A DNA stretch of 64,000 bases, taken from positions 62,001 to 126,000 of the forward strand of contig NZ_JAHXZN010000005.1 of NCBI RefSeq assembly GCF_019429485.1, written 5' to 3'. A program made the translations under genes and the position numbers. This stretch comes from Sphingomonas citri. Lineage in GTDB: Bacteria; Pseudomonadota; Alphaproteobacteria; Sphingomonadales; Sphingomonadaceae. The notes below the pieces were generated by a model that did no database searches, was not told the DNA's origin, and worked only from the letters and a program-made list of their open reading frames with translations. Positions 7,801-16,300 of this stretch are shown here, piece by piece; position 1 is the stretch's first letter; each line of letters opens with the position of its first letter.

Positions 7801-9057
7801 ATGAAGCACGTACCCGCGCTCGCCATGCTGGCGGGCTCGACGGCGCTCGCGATGCCGCGCGCCATCGCCGCATCGAGCATCCGAGCCGACGCCAACGATC
7901 CCGTTGCACTGATCGGCCAGATCAACACCACGCTCGCCGCGATGCGTGCGAAGCAGGACGAGCTGTCCGCCAAGGTGGACCCGCTCGACGTGGCGCAGAT
8001 CGCAACGATGAACGCGTCGATTTCGACCATGCAGTCGACCCTCGACGGCTTCGCCACCGAGATGGCCGCGGCACGGCTCGGTCAGGGCAATGGCCCTGCG
8101 CAGCCCGAGAACCCGGAATACACCGCCGCGTTCATGGCGCACGTCCGCCGCAACGAGGTCAGCGCTGCCATGTCGGTCGGCTCGAACCCGGACGGCGGCT
8201 ACACCGCGCCGGTCGAATGGGATCGCACCATCCAGGGCCGACTGAAGCTGATCTCGCCGATGCGCCAGCATGCGACTGTCGAGACCGTCGGGACGGCTGG
8301 CTTCGTCAAGCTGTTCAGCGACCGCGCAGTCGGCTCCGGCTGGGTCGGTGAGACGGCCAGCCGCCCCGCCACCAACACGCCGCAGCTCTCGCCTCTGACT
8401 TTCGGCAACGGCGAGATCTACGCCTTCCCGTTCGTCACCCAGCAGCTGCTCGACGACAGCCAGGTCGACATCGAGCAGTGGCTTAGCGGCGAGGTCGCCA
8501 CCGAGTTCGATCGCCAGGAGGCGATCGCCTTCCTCTCCGGTAATGGCGTGAACAAGCCGCAGGGTCTGCTCAACTACGTCACCGGCGGCACCGCGGCAGC
8601 GATCCACCCCTGGGGCGACATCAAGTCCAGCAACAGCGGCACCGCGGCGGCGATCGACAAGTCGGACGCCATCGTGAAGCTCGTCTACTCGCTGCCGACC
8701 GCGTACCAGGGCAACGCGAAGTTCTTCGCCAACCTGAATACGCACGGCGCGCTGCGCCTGATGAAGGACGGCCAGGGCAATTACCTCTGGCAGCCCAGCT
8801 ACCAGGCGGGTCAGCCGGCGACCCTGATGGGCCGCCCGCTGGTCGAGATGCCGGACATGCCGGACGTCGCGGCTGGCTCGTTCTCGCTGCTCTACGGCGA
8901 CATGGCCGAGACCTACCTGATCCTCGACCGCATCGGGGTGCGGGTGATCCGCGACGCGCTGACCAACAAGCCGTTCATCGGCTTCTACACGACCAAGCGC
9001 GTGGGCGGCGGCGTCAAGAACCCCGACGCCATGAAGGCGCTGAAGACCTCCGCCTGA
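7801..9057 (+). CDS. HK97-type major capsid protein
   Basis: The 418-residue protein has an N-terminal delta/scaffold segment (about residues 35-100, predicted helical with MRAKQDELSAKVDPLD) followed by the HK97 fold starting at GSNPDGGYTAPVEW. The repeated hydrophobic and Gly pattern and the C-terminal FYTTKRVGGGVKNPDA are typical of this family. A ribosome site (AGGAG) precedes the ATG chosen; the frame is open further upstream but only as a shadow of the protease gene. The upstream protease probably removes the N-terminal part. Confidence 0.95.
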   Translation: MKHVPALAMLAGSTALAMPRAIAASSIRADANDPVALIGQINTTLAAMRAKQDELSAKVDPLDVAQIATMNASISTMQSTLDGFATEMAAARLGQGNGPAQPENPEYTAAFMAHVRRNEVSAAMSVGSNPDGGYTAPVEWDRTIQGRLKLISPMRQHATVETVGTAGFVKLFSDRAVGSGWVGETASRPATNTPQLSPLTFGNGEIYAFPFVTQQLLDDSQVDIEQWLSGEVATEFDRQEAIAFLSGNGVNKPQGLLNYVTGGTAAAIHPWGDIKSSNSGTAAAIDKSDAIVKLVYSLPTAYQGNAKFFANLNTHGALRLMKDGQGNYLWQPSYQAGQPATLMGRPLVEMPDMPDVAAGSFSLLYGDMAETYLILDRIGVRVIRDALTNKPFIGFYTTKRVGGGVKNPDAMKALKTSA

Positions 9058-9062
9058 ACCTA

Positions 9063-9084
9063 GGGGCGGGCAGAAGCCCGCCCC
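9063..9084 (+). terminator. Strong hairpin just after the capsid gene
   Basis: Perfect 8-bp arms GGGGCGGG and CCCGCCCC enclose a 6-base loop six bases past the capsid stop. No T-run follows, so it may be an attenuator or a 3' mRNA-stabilising structure rather than a full terminator. Confidence 0.45.
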
Positions 9085-9102
9085 GCCTCCTGGAGAGCCA
9101 CC

Positions 9103-9372
9103 ATGACGGTGAAGAAGAGCGACACGCAGCCCGCGCACGCCACGACGCAGGCAGATCTCGACACCTCGGGCGCGGCCAACATCGCCGACGCCAAGGAGTT
9201 CGACCCCTCGGGCGCGCCGCGTCAGACGGTGTCCGATGTCGACCCGGGCCACCCGGCCGTCGACGCGAACCCGCGCGCGAACACGACCGTCGATCAGAAC
9301 CGCATCGACTTCAACGACCCGTACAAGTCGGGCGCCGATGCGGTCGCCGAGAACCTCGCCAAGGGCGAGTGA
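9103..9372 (+). CDS. Phage head-region hypothetical protein
   Basis: The 89-residue product is acidic and rich in Asp, Asn, Ala and Pro, and looks disordered, with no recognisable domain. It lies between the capsid and head-tail connector genes, a spot often used for decoration or head-fibre-like proteins. It has a ribosome site (TGGAGAG) upstream. No function is assigned. Confidence 0.7.
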   Translation: MTVKKSDTQPAHATTQADLDTSGAANIADAKEFDPSGAPRQTVSDVDPGHPAVDANPRANTTVDQNRIDFNDPYKSGADAVAENLAKGE

Positions 9373-9373
9373 C

Positions 9374-9970
9374 ATGATGCGCGTCTTCGTCGTTATTCCG
9401 CCTGAGCCCGTTGTCACGCTCGACGAGGCGAAGGCCCACCTGAAGGTGGATGGCAGCGACGAGGACGCGCTCATCGAGGCCTATGTCGCCGCAGCGACCG
9501 GTCACATTGACGGGCCGGACGGCTGGCTGGGCCGCGCGTTGGGCGTGCAGACGCTTGAAGCGCGCTGCGACAGTGCATCCTGCCGGGACGTGGTCAGCCT
9601 CCCCTTTCCTCCGGTCATTGAGCTGGTGAGCGTCAGCTACCTCGACAGGGATGGCATCGAGCAGATGGCCGACCTCGCGGACGTTGAGCAACTCGGCGCC
9701 AACATCATCGCCACAGGCGCTGCCTGGCCATGGGTTGGCGGCTCAACCCGCCGCGAGGCCGTCCGCATCCGCTACCGCGCCGGCTATGCGCCCGACACGA
9801 GCGGCGCCGAGCCTAAATCGACTCTGCCCGCCGCGATCCGTGCCGCCATCCTGTTGATGACAGGCGACCTCTACCGAAACCGGGACACGGTCGCGATCAA
9901 TACCGTCACCCAGGTGCCGATGAGCACTGCTGTCGCCAACCTGCTCCGCCCCTTCCGGGTCTACGCCTAA
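9374..9970 (+). CDS. Head-tail connector protein (gp6-like)
   Basis: The 198-residue product has the standard start of the gp6/DNA-packaging adaptor family: PPEPVVTLDEAKAHLKVDGSDED, then EAYVAAATGHIDG, and a later GDLYRNRDT helix. These proteins form a ring below the portal. The stop overlaps the ATG of the next gene (taATG). Placement two genes after the capsid is standard. Confidence 0.88.
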   Translation: MMRVFVVIPPEPVVTLDEAKAHLKVDGSDEDALIEAYVAAATGHIDGPDGWLGRALGVQTLEARCDSASCRDVVSLPFPPVIELVSVSYLDRDGIEQMADLADVEQLGANIIATGAAWPWVGGSTRREAVRIRYRAGYAPDTSGAEPKSTLPAAIRAAILLMTGDLYRNRDTVAINTVTQVPMSTAVANLLRPFRVYA

Positions 9971-10335
9971 TGCTCGGCCTCGACACCGGCTCTCTCGACC
10001 GTCGCGTGCGGATCGAGCAGCCAGTCGCCGACGCGGCCTTCGATGGTGCGGGCTCTGGCGAGTGGGAATCGATCGCGACGGTCTGGGCTAGCATCGTGGA
10101 CGCGCTGCCGAGCCGCGGTGAGCGGCTGGCCGAGGGCATCAACGTCTCGACCCGCCCTGCCCGCGTGCGGATGCGCTACCGGGCCGACGTGACCGCGGCG
10201 ATGCGCCTAGTCGAGATCCTCGGCGGCGCAGACGGGCGCGTGATGCAGATCGTCACCGTGCCGGCCGAGCTCGGGCGCCGTGACGGGCTGGAGATGATGG
10301 TCGAGACCTACGAACCAGGCGGGAACACGGCCTGA
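9970..10335 (+). CDS. Phage head closure / head-tail adaptor protein
   Basis: The 121-residue product matches the short head-tail adaptor family by its opening LDRRVRIEQPV, the central ESIATVWASIVDALPSRGER, and the RVMQIVTVPAELGRRDGLEM strand pair. It would stop the DNA exit channel and link the connector to the tail. The stop codon overlaps the next ATG (tgATG). Confidence 0.85.
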   Translation: MLGLDTGSLDRRVRIEQPVADAAFDGAGSGEWESIATVWASIVDALPSRGERLAEGINVSTRPARVRMRYRADVTAAMRLVEILGGADGRVMQIVTVPAELGRRDGLEMMVETYEPGGNTA

Positions 10336-10859
10336 TGGTGACGGTCAGGGGCAAGGAGGACGTCGCTCGCTTCCTCGCTCAGGCGCCGACCCTTCTGGAG
10401 GAGCGGGTGCTGCGCGGCGCCGCGCGCGCGGGCATGGCTGTGATCGCCAACGAGGCGCGCGACCGCGTCGCCTCGAACGATGTCCGCGAGGCGCTGGTGG
10501 TCACGTCGAAGGCGGAGCCCGGCCGCGTTACTTCGCGCCTCTCGGTCAAGCCCGGTTGGGCGCGTTCGGTGGCCACCTGGCTCGAGTATGGCACGTCGCC
10601 GCACTACATCTCGGTCGACGACAGCCAGCGCGGCGGCCGGTCGGCGGCGCGGATCAACCGGCTCGCCAAGTCGGGCACGCTGGTGATCGGCGGTCAGCCG
10701 GTCGGATCTACGGTCTTCCACCCTGGCGCGCGCCCCCACCCCTTCATGCGCGTCTCGCTCGACACCAAGGAGCGCGAGGCGATCGCGGCCGCGCAGAGCT
10801 ACATCAACAGCCGGGTGAGCCGCTCTGGCATAGCCGGCGCCGCGGAGAGCGACGCATGA
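10335..10859 (+). CDS. HK97-gp10-family tail component
   Basis: The 174-residue product fits the gp10 tail-joining family: an N-terminal helical part (LEERVLRGAARAGMAVIANEAR) and the late motif WLEYGTSPHYI followed by PGARPHPFMR, the most conserved segment of that family. It acts at the head-tail interface. It overlaps the next gene by 4 bases. Confidence 0.9.
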   Translation: MVTVRGKEDVARFLAQAPTLLEERVLRGAARAGMAVIANEARDRVASNDVREALVVTSKAEPGRVTSRLSVKPGWARSVATWLEYGTSPHYISVDDSQRGGRSAARINRLAKSGTLVIGGQPVGSTVFHPGARPHPFMRVSLDTKEREAIAAAQSYINSRVSRSGIAGAAESDA

Positions 10860-11257
10860 CGGGAGCTGACATCATCGGCGCCCTGCTGCTCGCCGACGCG
10901 GGCGTGATCGCCAAGGTGCCGGCCAAGCACATCAAGGCCGGTCGGCTGGCGGACGGCTCGGGGCTGCCCTCGTTGCTGGTGCGCGTAGTGAGCCTGATCG
11001 ATCGGCAGCCGCTGCGGCGCGCGGGCTGGGAGCGCTCGACCGCGCGCGTATCGGTCACCGTGCGCGCCAAGAGCTACCGCGAGCAGAACGCTGTGATCGC
11101 CGCGGTCCGCAAGATGCCCCGCGGGGCTGTCGGCACCGTCGGCGCGGCTGAGAACGTCGTGGTGCTGACCGCCGGGCTCGGTCCGGACGTGAACGGACCC
11201 GGCGACACCTTCGAGCAGACGCAGGATTTCCGGGTGTCGTTCGACGCCCTCCTCTGA
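10856..11257 (+). CDS. Tail terminator/completion protein (DUF3168-like)
   Basis: The 133-residue product begins MTGADIIGALLLADAGV and continues with a VSVTVRAKSYREQNAVIAAVRK segment, typical of DUF3168 and related tail-completion proteins that cap the tail tube. The start is the ATG overlapping the upstream stop; the longer open frame upstream is a shadow of the gp10-like gene. The position directly before the tail-tube gene supports the call. Confidence 0.75.
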   Translation: MTGADIIGALLLADAGVIAKVPAKHIKAGRLADGSGLPSLLVRVVSLIDRQPLRRAGWERSTARVSVTVRAKSYREQNAVIAAVRKMPRGAVGTVGAAENVVVLTAGLGPDVNGPGDTFEQTQDFRVSFDALL

Positions 11258-11269
11258 CCGGAGAGCACC

Positions 11270-11476
11270 ATGAGCAAGAGCTACGTCGCCGCGCGCGCCT
11301 TCAAGGACGCGGGCACCGAGACCGCGTTCGAAGCGGGCGAGCCCGTCACAGGCACCCGCGCCTTCCTCGCCAACTATGAGGCGGCTGGCCTGATCGAGCC
11401 CGCGCCGGCGGACGAGACGCCCGCTCCCGAGACCAAGGCGCCCACGCGCAAGCCGCGAGCTCGCAAGAGCGCCTGA
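11270..11476 (+). CDS. Small phage protein of unknown function
   Basis: The 68-residue product has a compact N-terminal half (YVAARAFKDAGTETAFEAGE) and a Pro/Ala/Lys-rich basic tail. It resembles short accessory proteins often found before the tail-tube gene. It has a ribosome site (CGGAGAG) and lies 12 bases after the preceding gene. Function unknown. Confidence 0.65.
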   Translation: MSKSYVAARAFKDAGTETAFEAGEPVTGTRAFLANYEAAGLIEPAPADETPAPETKAPTRKPRARKSA

Positions 11477-11540
11477 CCCCGTTTCGTCCGCCTAGGCGGG
11501 CGGATGATCGCCGGCGCAACCCGGCTCGCCACCCAGGAGA

Positions 11541-11990
11541 ATGACTATGGTTTCGACCACCGCGGCGGGCACGGCGCTCGCGATTTCGGCGGCAACGCCC
11601 GCCAGCGAGACGGCGTCCGGCTACGCCGCGCTCACCTTCACCGAAATCGGCCAGATCGAGAAGCTCGGCTCGCTCGGCGCGACCTATGCCAAGGTCGAGT
11701 TCCAGCCGCTGAAGGGACCCAAGCAGAAGCACAAGGGCTCGGCGGACTATGGCTCCCTCCAGCCGTCGCTCGCCTATGACGAGAGCGACGCCGGCCAGAC
11801 GCTGCTGCGCACCGCGGCCGCGGACGAGACCAGCAAGCTTTACTCGTTCATGGTGACCTATCCGACCGGCGCCAAGCGCTACTTCCAGGGCCGCGTCTTT
11901 GGCGCGCCCGAGAACGTGGACGGCGCGGACTCGATCGTGATGCAGAACCCCACGGTCGAGATCAACACCAAGGTCGTCAACGGCACCTGA
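11541..11990 (+). CDS. Major tail tube protein
   Basis: The 149-residue product has the pattern of the small siphovirus tail tube family: TFTEIGQIEKLGSLGA, the strand VEFQPLKGPKQKHKGS, and near the end GRVFGAPENVDGADS. It polymerises around the tape measure to form the tail shaft. A ribosome site (AGGAG) precedes the ATG. A diverged second copy lies 12 kb downstream after the lysis genes. Between this gene and the chaperone gene is a GC-rich stretch of about 100 bases with a small hairpin (arms CCGCG/CGCGG). Confidence 0.88.
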   Translation: MTMVSTTAAGTALAISAATPASETASGYAALTFTEIGQIEKLGSLGATYAKVEFQPLKGPKQKHKGSADYGSLQPSLAYDESDAGQTLLRTAAADETSKLYSFMVTYPTGAKRYFQGRVFGAPENVDGADSIVMQNPTVEINTKVVNGT

Positions 11991-12094
11991 TCCCGCTCAC
12001 CCGCATACCGGCCCCGGCCGGCTCACAGGCATCGGCCCCTCCGCGATCTTCGCGGGCGCGGTGGGGTCGGTGCAAACCCGCGAAGGACAATCTC

Positions 12095-12502
12095 ATGGAC
12101 GTCACCAAGCTGCGCGTCGCCGATACGGCGGCGATCCACCTCAAGGATGCCGACGGCAACCCGCTCTACGACGAGGGCAAGCCCGTCCGCATCCACGTCT
12201 TCGGCCCGAGCTCGAAGCAGTTCGCCCAGGTCGAGGGCAAGCAGACCACGCGCGTGCTGAAGCGCCGCGAGGAGAACGACGGCAAGGCGACCGCGCCGAC
12301 GCCCGAGCAGCGCCTCGCCGAGACCGCCGAGGATCTCGCCGCGATCACCGCGCGCTTCGAGGGCCTGACCTACGGCGACAAGCAGGGCGCCGAGCTGTTC
12401 GAGGCCGTCTACGCCGACCCGGCGCTCGGCTTCATCGCCAATCAGGTCCAGCGGTTCGTGCAGAACTGGGGAAACTTCCGCGGCGGATCGAGCGCGAGCT
12501 GA
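12095..12502 (+). CDS. Tail assembly chaperone (gpG-like)
   Basis: The 135-residue product occupies the lambda G position between the tail tube and tape measure genes. Its sequence (an IHLKDADGNPLYDEGKPV opening and a helical C-terminus) matches that of tail chaperones that coat the tape measure. Near its end is a perfect -1 slippery heptamer, so a fraction of ribosomes should continue into the following frame to make a G-T fusion. A ribosome site (GAAGGA) precedes the ATG. Confidence 0.8.
   Translation: MDVTKLRVADTAAIHLKDADGNPLYDEGKPVRIHVFGPSSKQFAQVEGKQTTRVLKRREENDGKATAPTPEQRLAETAEDLAAITARFEGLTYGDKQGAELFEAVYADPALGFIANQVQRFVQNWGNFRGGSSAS
12469..12475 (+). promoter_or_regulatory. Programmed -1 ribosomal frameshift site (G GGA AAC)
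   Basis: The heptamer sits in exact X XXY YYZ register with the chaperone frame (tgG GGA AAC) and allows both tRNAs to re-pair after a one-base backward slip. The -1 frame is open from here through position 12933. This reproduces the lambda G-GT arrangement. Confidence 0.8.
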
Positions 12503-12933
12503 TCCTCTACGTGCGGCAGCTGGCATGGCTCAACGCCGTGCCGCGGCCGCCCGCGCGCTCTAAGCGGGCCGAGAAGCAGCTCGACACGCCGCAACTCTCC
12601 CGCATCGAGAAGCTGAAGCAGCAGAAGCTTCCCGTCCTCATGCCACCCAACCCGGCGCCGCACCTCATCGGCTGGCTGCTCGAGATGGGGATCACCCAGG
12701 CAGCCGGCATGGGCGCGGCGCCGCTTAGCTGGGCGGAGATCGACGCTTGGTCGCGGCGAACCTTCATCGACATAGGTCCGTGGGAGGGGCGGCTGCTGCG
12801 CCGCCTCTCCGTCGAATACCTCGGCGAGAGCCGGCGCGCCGAAGATGAGACCTGCCCGCCAATCTGGCGCGCGCCGGTCACGAAGATCGAGGTCGACACC
12901 GAGCAGGCGCGACTGGAGGAGCTGCTGGGCTAG
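12475..12933 (+). CDS. Tail assembly chaperone extension (gpT-like, made by -1 frameshift)
   Basis: The frame continues the G product after slippage as LPRRIERELILYVRQLAWLN and has protein-like composition for about 152 residues, ending just before the antisense gene. It has no good start codon and ribosome site of its own, which supports expression only as a fusion. In lambda the T part contacts the tail tube protein while the G part binds the tape measure. The stop codon overlaps the stop of the opposing minus-strand gene. Confidence 0.75.
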   Translation, partial: LPRRIERELILYVRQLAWLNAVPRPPARSKRAEKQLDTPQLSRIEKLKQQKLPVLMPPNPAPHLIGWLLEMGITQAAGMGAAPLSWAEIDAWSRRTFIDIGPWEGRLLRRLSVEYLGESRRAEDETCPPIWRAPVTKIEVDTEQARLEELLG

Positions 12934-13280
12934 AACGCCCGCTTCGCTGGAGCGGGCGTCAGCTTGCAGGTCCCGGTCCGTACATAGTCGCTGAAGGTGG
13001 TCGTCTGCCGGGCGGTGAGATCGGTTCGATCAATCGCGATCGTGATCTTGTCGCCCCCGATAGGCTGATCGATCTGCACCCGGTCACGACTAAAGACGGC
13101 AGGGAAATTGCGGCTCCTGCCGTCGTTGCCGATCACGGCAGCGCTCGCCTGATCTTCGCGCAGCGTGATCTCGTACCGTTCGCGATCCCTTTCCCCCGCG
13201 ACCTCGCAAGTCAGATAGACCGGCTCTGCGGCGGCTGCCGCCGGCGCCGCCAGCGCCAGAAATCCAACATACCACACCAT
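12930..13280 (-). CDS. Secreted small protein, antisense 'moron' within the tail module
   Basis: The 116-residue product has a clear signal peptide (VGFLALAAPAAAAAE) and a mature domain with two cysteines (LTCEVAG near the start, GTCKLTP near the end), a probable disulfide. A ribosome site (AGGGAG) lies 6 bases before the ATG. It is the only gene on the minus strand among more than 20 structural genes and sits between the chaperones and the tape measure. Genes so placed are often expressed in the lysogen; a periplasmic superinfection-exclusion or envelope role is inferred. I do not recognise the family. Confidence 0.7.
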   Translation of the reverse strand: MVWYVGFLALAAPAAAAAEPVYLTCEVAGERDRERYEITLREDQASAAVIGNDGRSRNFPAVFSRDRVQIDQPIGGDKITIAIDRTDLTARQTTTFSDYVRTGTCKLTPAPAKRAF

Positions 13281-13353
13281 CGCGACTCCCTTGCCGGCGA
13301 ACATGCCGTCGGACGGTCGCCCTTTCAACGGCTTGCAGACGGAGGAGGCGCGC

Positions 13354-16300
13354 ATGGCTGACGACGGCTCCCCCGAACTTTCGGTCGGCTTCACGATCGA
13401 GAGCGGCAACTCGGAAGAGCAGCTGCGCCAGATCCAGCAGGCCATGAATACCGCCGAGCGTGGCGTGGTCGGCAGCGCGGGGCGGATCGAGCAGGCCACG
13501 CAGAGCATGGTCAAGGCCGACGCCGCGGTCGCCGGCTTCACCCTCACGGCGAACGCCAGTAGCCGCGTCGCGGCGTCGATCGCGCGCGACCGCGCGCAGA
13601 TCGAGAAGACGGGCGAGTCGCTGGTGCGCCAGCTCGAGCGGCAGAACGCTACCTTCGGCATGACCAAGTCGGAGATCCAGGCCGCCCGCGTTGAGGCCGC
13701 CGCGTTTGCCGCGCAGGAGAAGGGGCTCACCGAGCTCGCCGCGCGCCTGCGTGCCGAGCAGACGCTGCTGAATGATCGCATGGCGTTCGGCACCAAGCAG
13801 CACGGCGCCATGGCCGCTGCGGCGGGCCGGAACGGCTTCGCGCTCAAGCAGGTCGCCATCCAGATGCCCGACATCGTGCAGGGCCTGCTGACCGGGCAGA
13901 AGCCGATGCAGGTCTTCATCCAGCAGGGCGGCCAGATCGCGCAGGTCGCGCAGATGGCTGAGGGCGGCGTGAAGGGCTTCGCGCGCGAGCTCGCTGGCGC
14001 CGCGCTGCGCTTTGCCCCCTTCGCCGCCGCGGCGGCTGCTGCCGCTGGCGGCTTCGCGCTCTTCGTGCGCTGGATCAACCAGGGGGTCACCAACGATCAG
14101 CTGACGCGCGACCTCGGCAAAATTACCGGCGGCGCCAACGCGACGCGTGCCGAGCTCTACAAGCTGAAGGACGAGACGGTCACATGGGGCGACGTCACCA
14201 AGGCGACCTTCAGCATCGTCGGGAAGGACATACAGGCATCCTTCGTCGGCGACGTGAAGGGCATGTCGAAGGGCGTCAAGGACGTGCTCGACGACCTCAC
14301 CGGCTATGCCAAGAGCGCGCTGGCCGGCATCTACGCTGGTCTGGCGGGCACCCGCTCGTACCTCGGTGAAATCGAGAAGGGCGGCGTTCTCGGCCTCGCC
14401 AAGATGGCGATCGGTCAGGGCGACCCGCAGCTGCTCGAGAAGACCTACGGCGCCGCCTACAAGCAGGCGGACGGCTATCTGACCAAGCTGGGCGCGCGGA
14501 TCCGCACGCAGTCGATTACCAACGCGCGCGAGCGGATTGCCGAGAAGGTCGGCTTCAACACCCCCAAGGACACCACGGACAAGCACGCCGAGTCGCTGGC
14601 CCGCGCGGCGGAGGCAACCGAGGCGCAGATCCGCAACCTCTATGCGCTCGCCGAGGCCTACAACGTCTCCGGCGGCGCGGCGCTGATCGCCGAGGCGCGC
14701 GTGAAAGCGGAGAGCGAGGCCATTCGCCGCCGCACCGACGTCGAGGCGGCGGTCAATCAGCAGGTGCGGCTAGCCATCGCTCAGCGCACCTCGGATGCGA
14801 GCCGTTCCTCAGCCAGCATGCGCGACGAGGCCGCGATTCAGGCCGAGGTCAACAGGATGGTGACCGATGGGCTGACGCCCGCGGAGCGCGCGGCTGATCT
14901 CGTCCGCGATCGCATAGCCCAGCTGCCGCTGCTTCAGGCGCTTGAGGCGGCGCAGCAGCGTGGCCTTCGGTCCGAGGTGGAGCGCGTCACCCGCGCGCTT
15001 GATGAGCAGCGCGCGGCTCAGGCCAGTGTCGCCGCGGCGCAGATCGGCGATCGCTTCACGCGCTCCGAGATCGCTGATCGTGAGCGTCTTGAGGATCTTG
15101 ATGCGGAGCGCCGGCTGATCGGGGCGACGAATGTCGAGCGCGCCCGCGCCTTGGCCATTATCCGGGCTACCCGTGAGGCGACGGCCATGGGCGCCGGCGC
15201 CGGGACCCCGAACGGGGACGATTACATCGCGCGCCAGGCCGAGATCGCCGCGCGCGCTGAGCAGAACACGATCGCGCAGCGCCGATTCAACGACGAACTC
15301 GGCTTCACTGCGGACAAGCTCGACCTCATCGCTCAGAACGCCTCCGACGCCGCGCGCGGCATGGCGGATGCCTTCGGCGACACCGGCCGCGCGCTCGGCG
15401 GCATGGCCAGCATCTTCGCCGACTTCTCGGCACGGCAGGCGCGCGCGCAGCTCGTCCGCAATCAGAACATCCGAGCCGGCGCCGACGCCGAGCGCGAGAA
15501 CGCCAAGTTCGCGATCGCTCAGTCGAACGCGCAGATCGGCCTGTTCGGCGACATGACCGCGGCGGCCAAGGGCTTCTTCGGCGAGAAGAGCCGCGGCTAT
15601 GCGGCGCTCCAGGCGGCGGAGAAGGTCTACCGCGCCTTCGAGTTCGCCATGTCGGTACGCGCGATGGTGCAGGACGTCAGCGAGACGATCTCGTCGGTGG
15701 CGAACAGCGGCGCGCGCGCGGCGGCCGCCGGCGCCGAGGGCGTGGCCAATCAGTCGAAGCTCCCGTTCCCCTTCAACCTTGCCGCGATGGCGGCGACCGC
15801 GGCAGCGCTGGTCGCGGCGGGCGTGACGATCTTCTCAGGCGGCGGGCGCGGCAGCAGCGCGCAGCCGACGAACACCGGCACGGGCACGGTGCTGGGTGAC
15901 CCGACTGCCAAGAGCGAGAGCCTGAAGCGCTCGATTGACGCGCTGCGCGAGGTGGACCTGGTCACCAGCGTCTACGCGCGCGAGATGGCGAGCTCGCTGC
16001 GGTCGATCGAGAACGCGATCGGCGGCGTGGCGGCGCAGGTGGTGCGCGCGGGCGACGTGAACGCGTCGGCGGGCATCACCGAGGGCTTCCAGAAGAACCT
16101 GATCGGCTCGGTGCTGAGCAAGATCCCGCTGATCGGTGGCATCTTGGGCGGGCTGTTCGGCAGCAAGACCGAGGTGACCGGCTCGGGCCTCTACGCCAAG
16201 GGGCAGACCCTCGAGAGCATCCTCGGGCGCGGCTTCGACGCCAGCTACTACAGCGACATTAAGAAGACCTCGTCCTTCCTCGGCATCAAGACCGGGACGA

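Noticed and set aside
7795..9474. Very long minus-strand frame across the capsid gene
   Set aside because: Typical antisense shadow in high-GC DNA; His/Arg/Val-rich with no domains.
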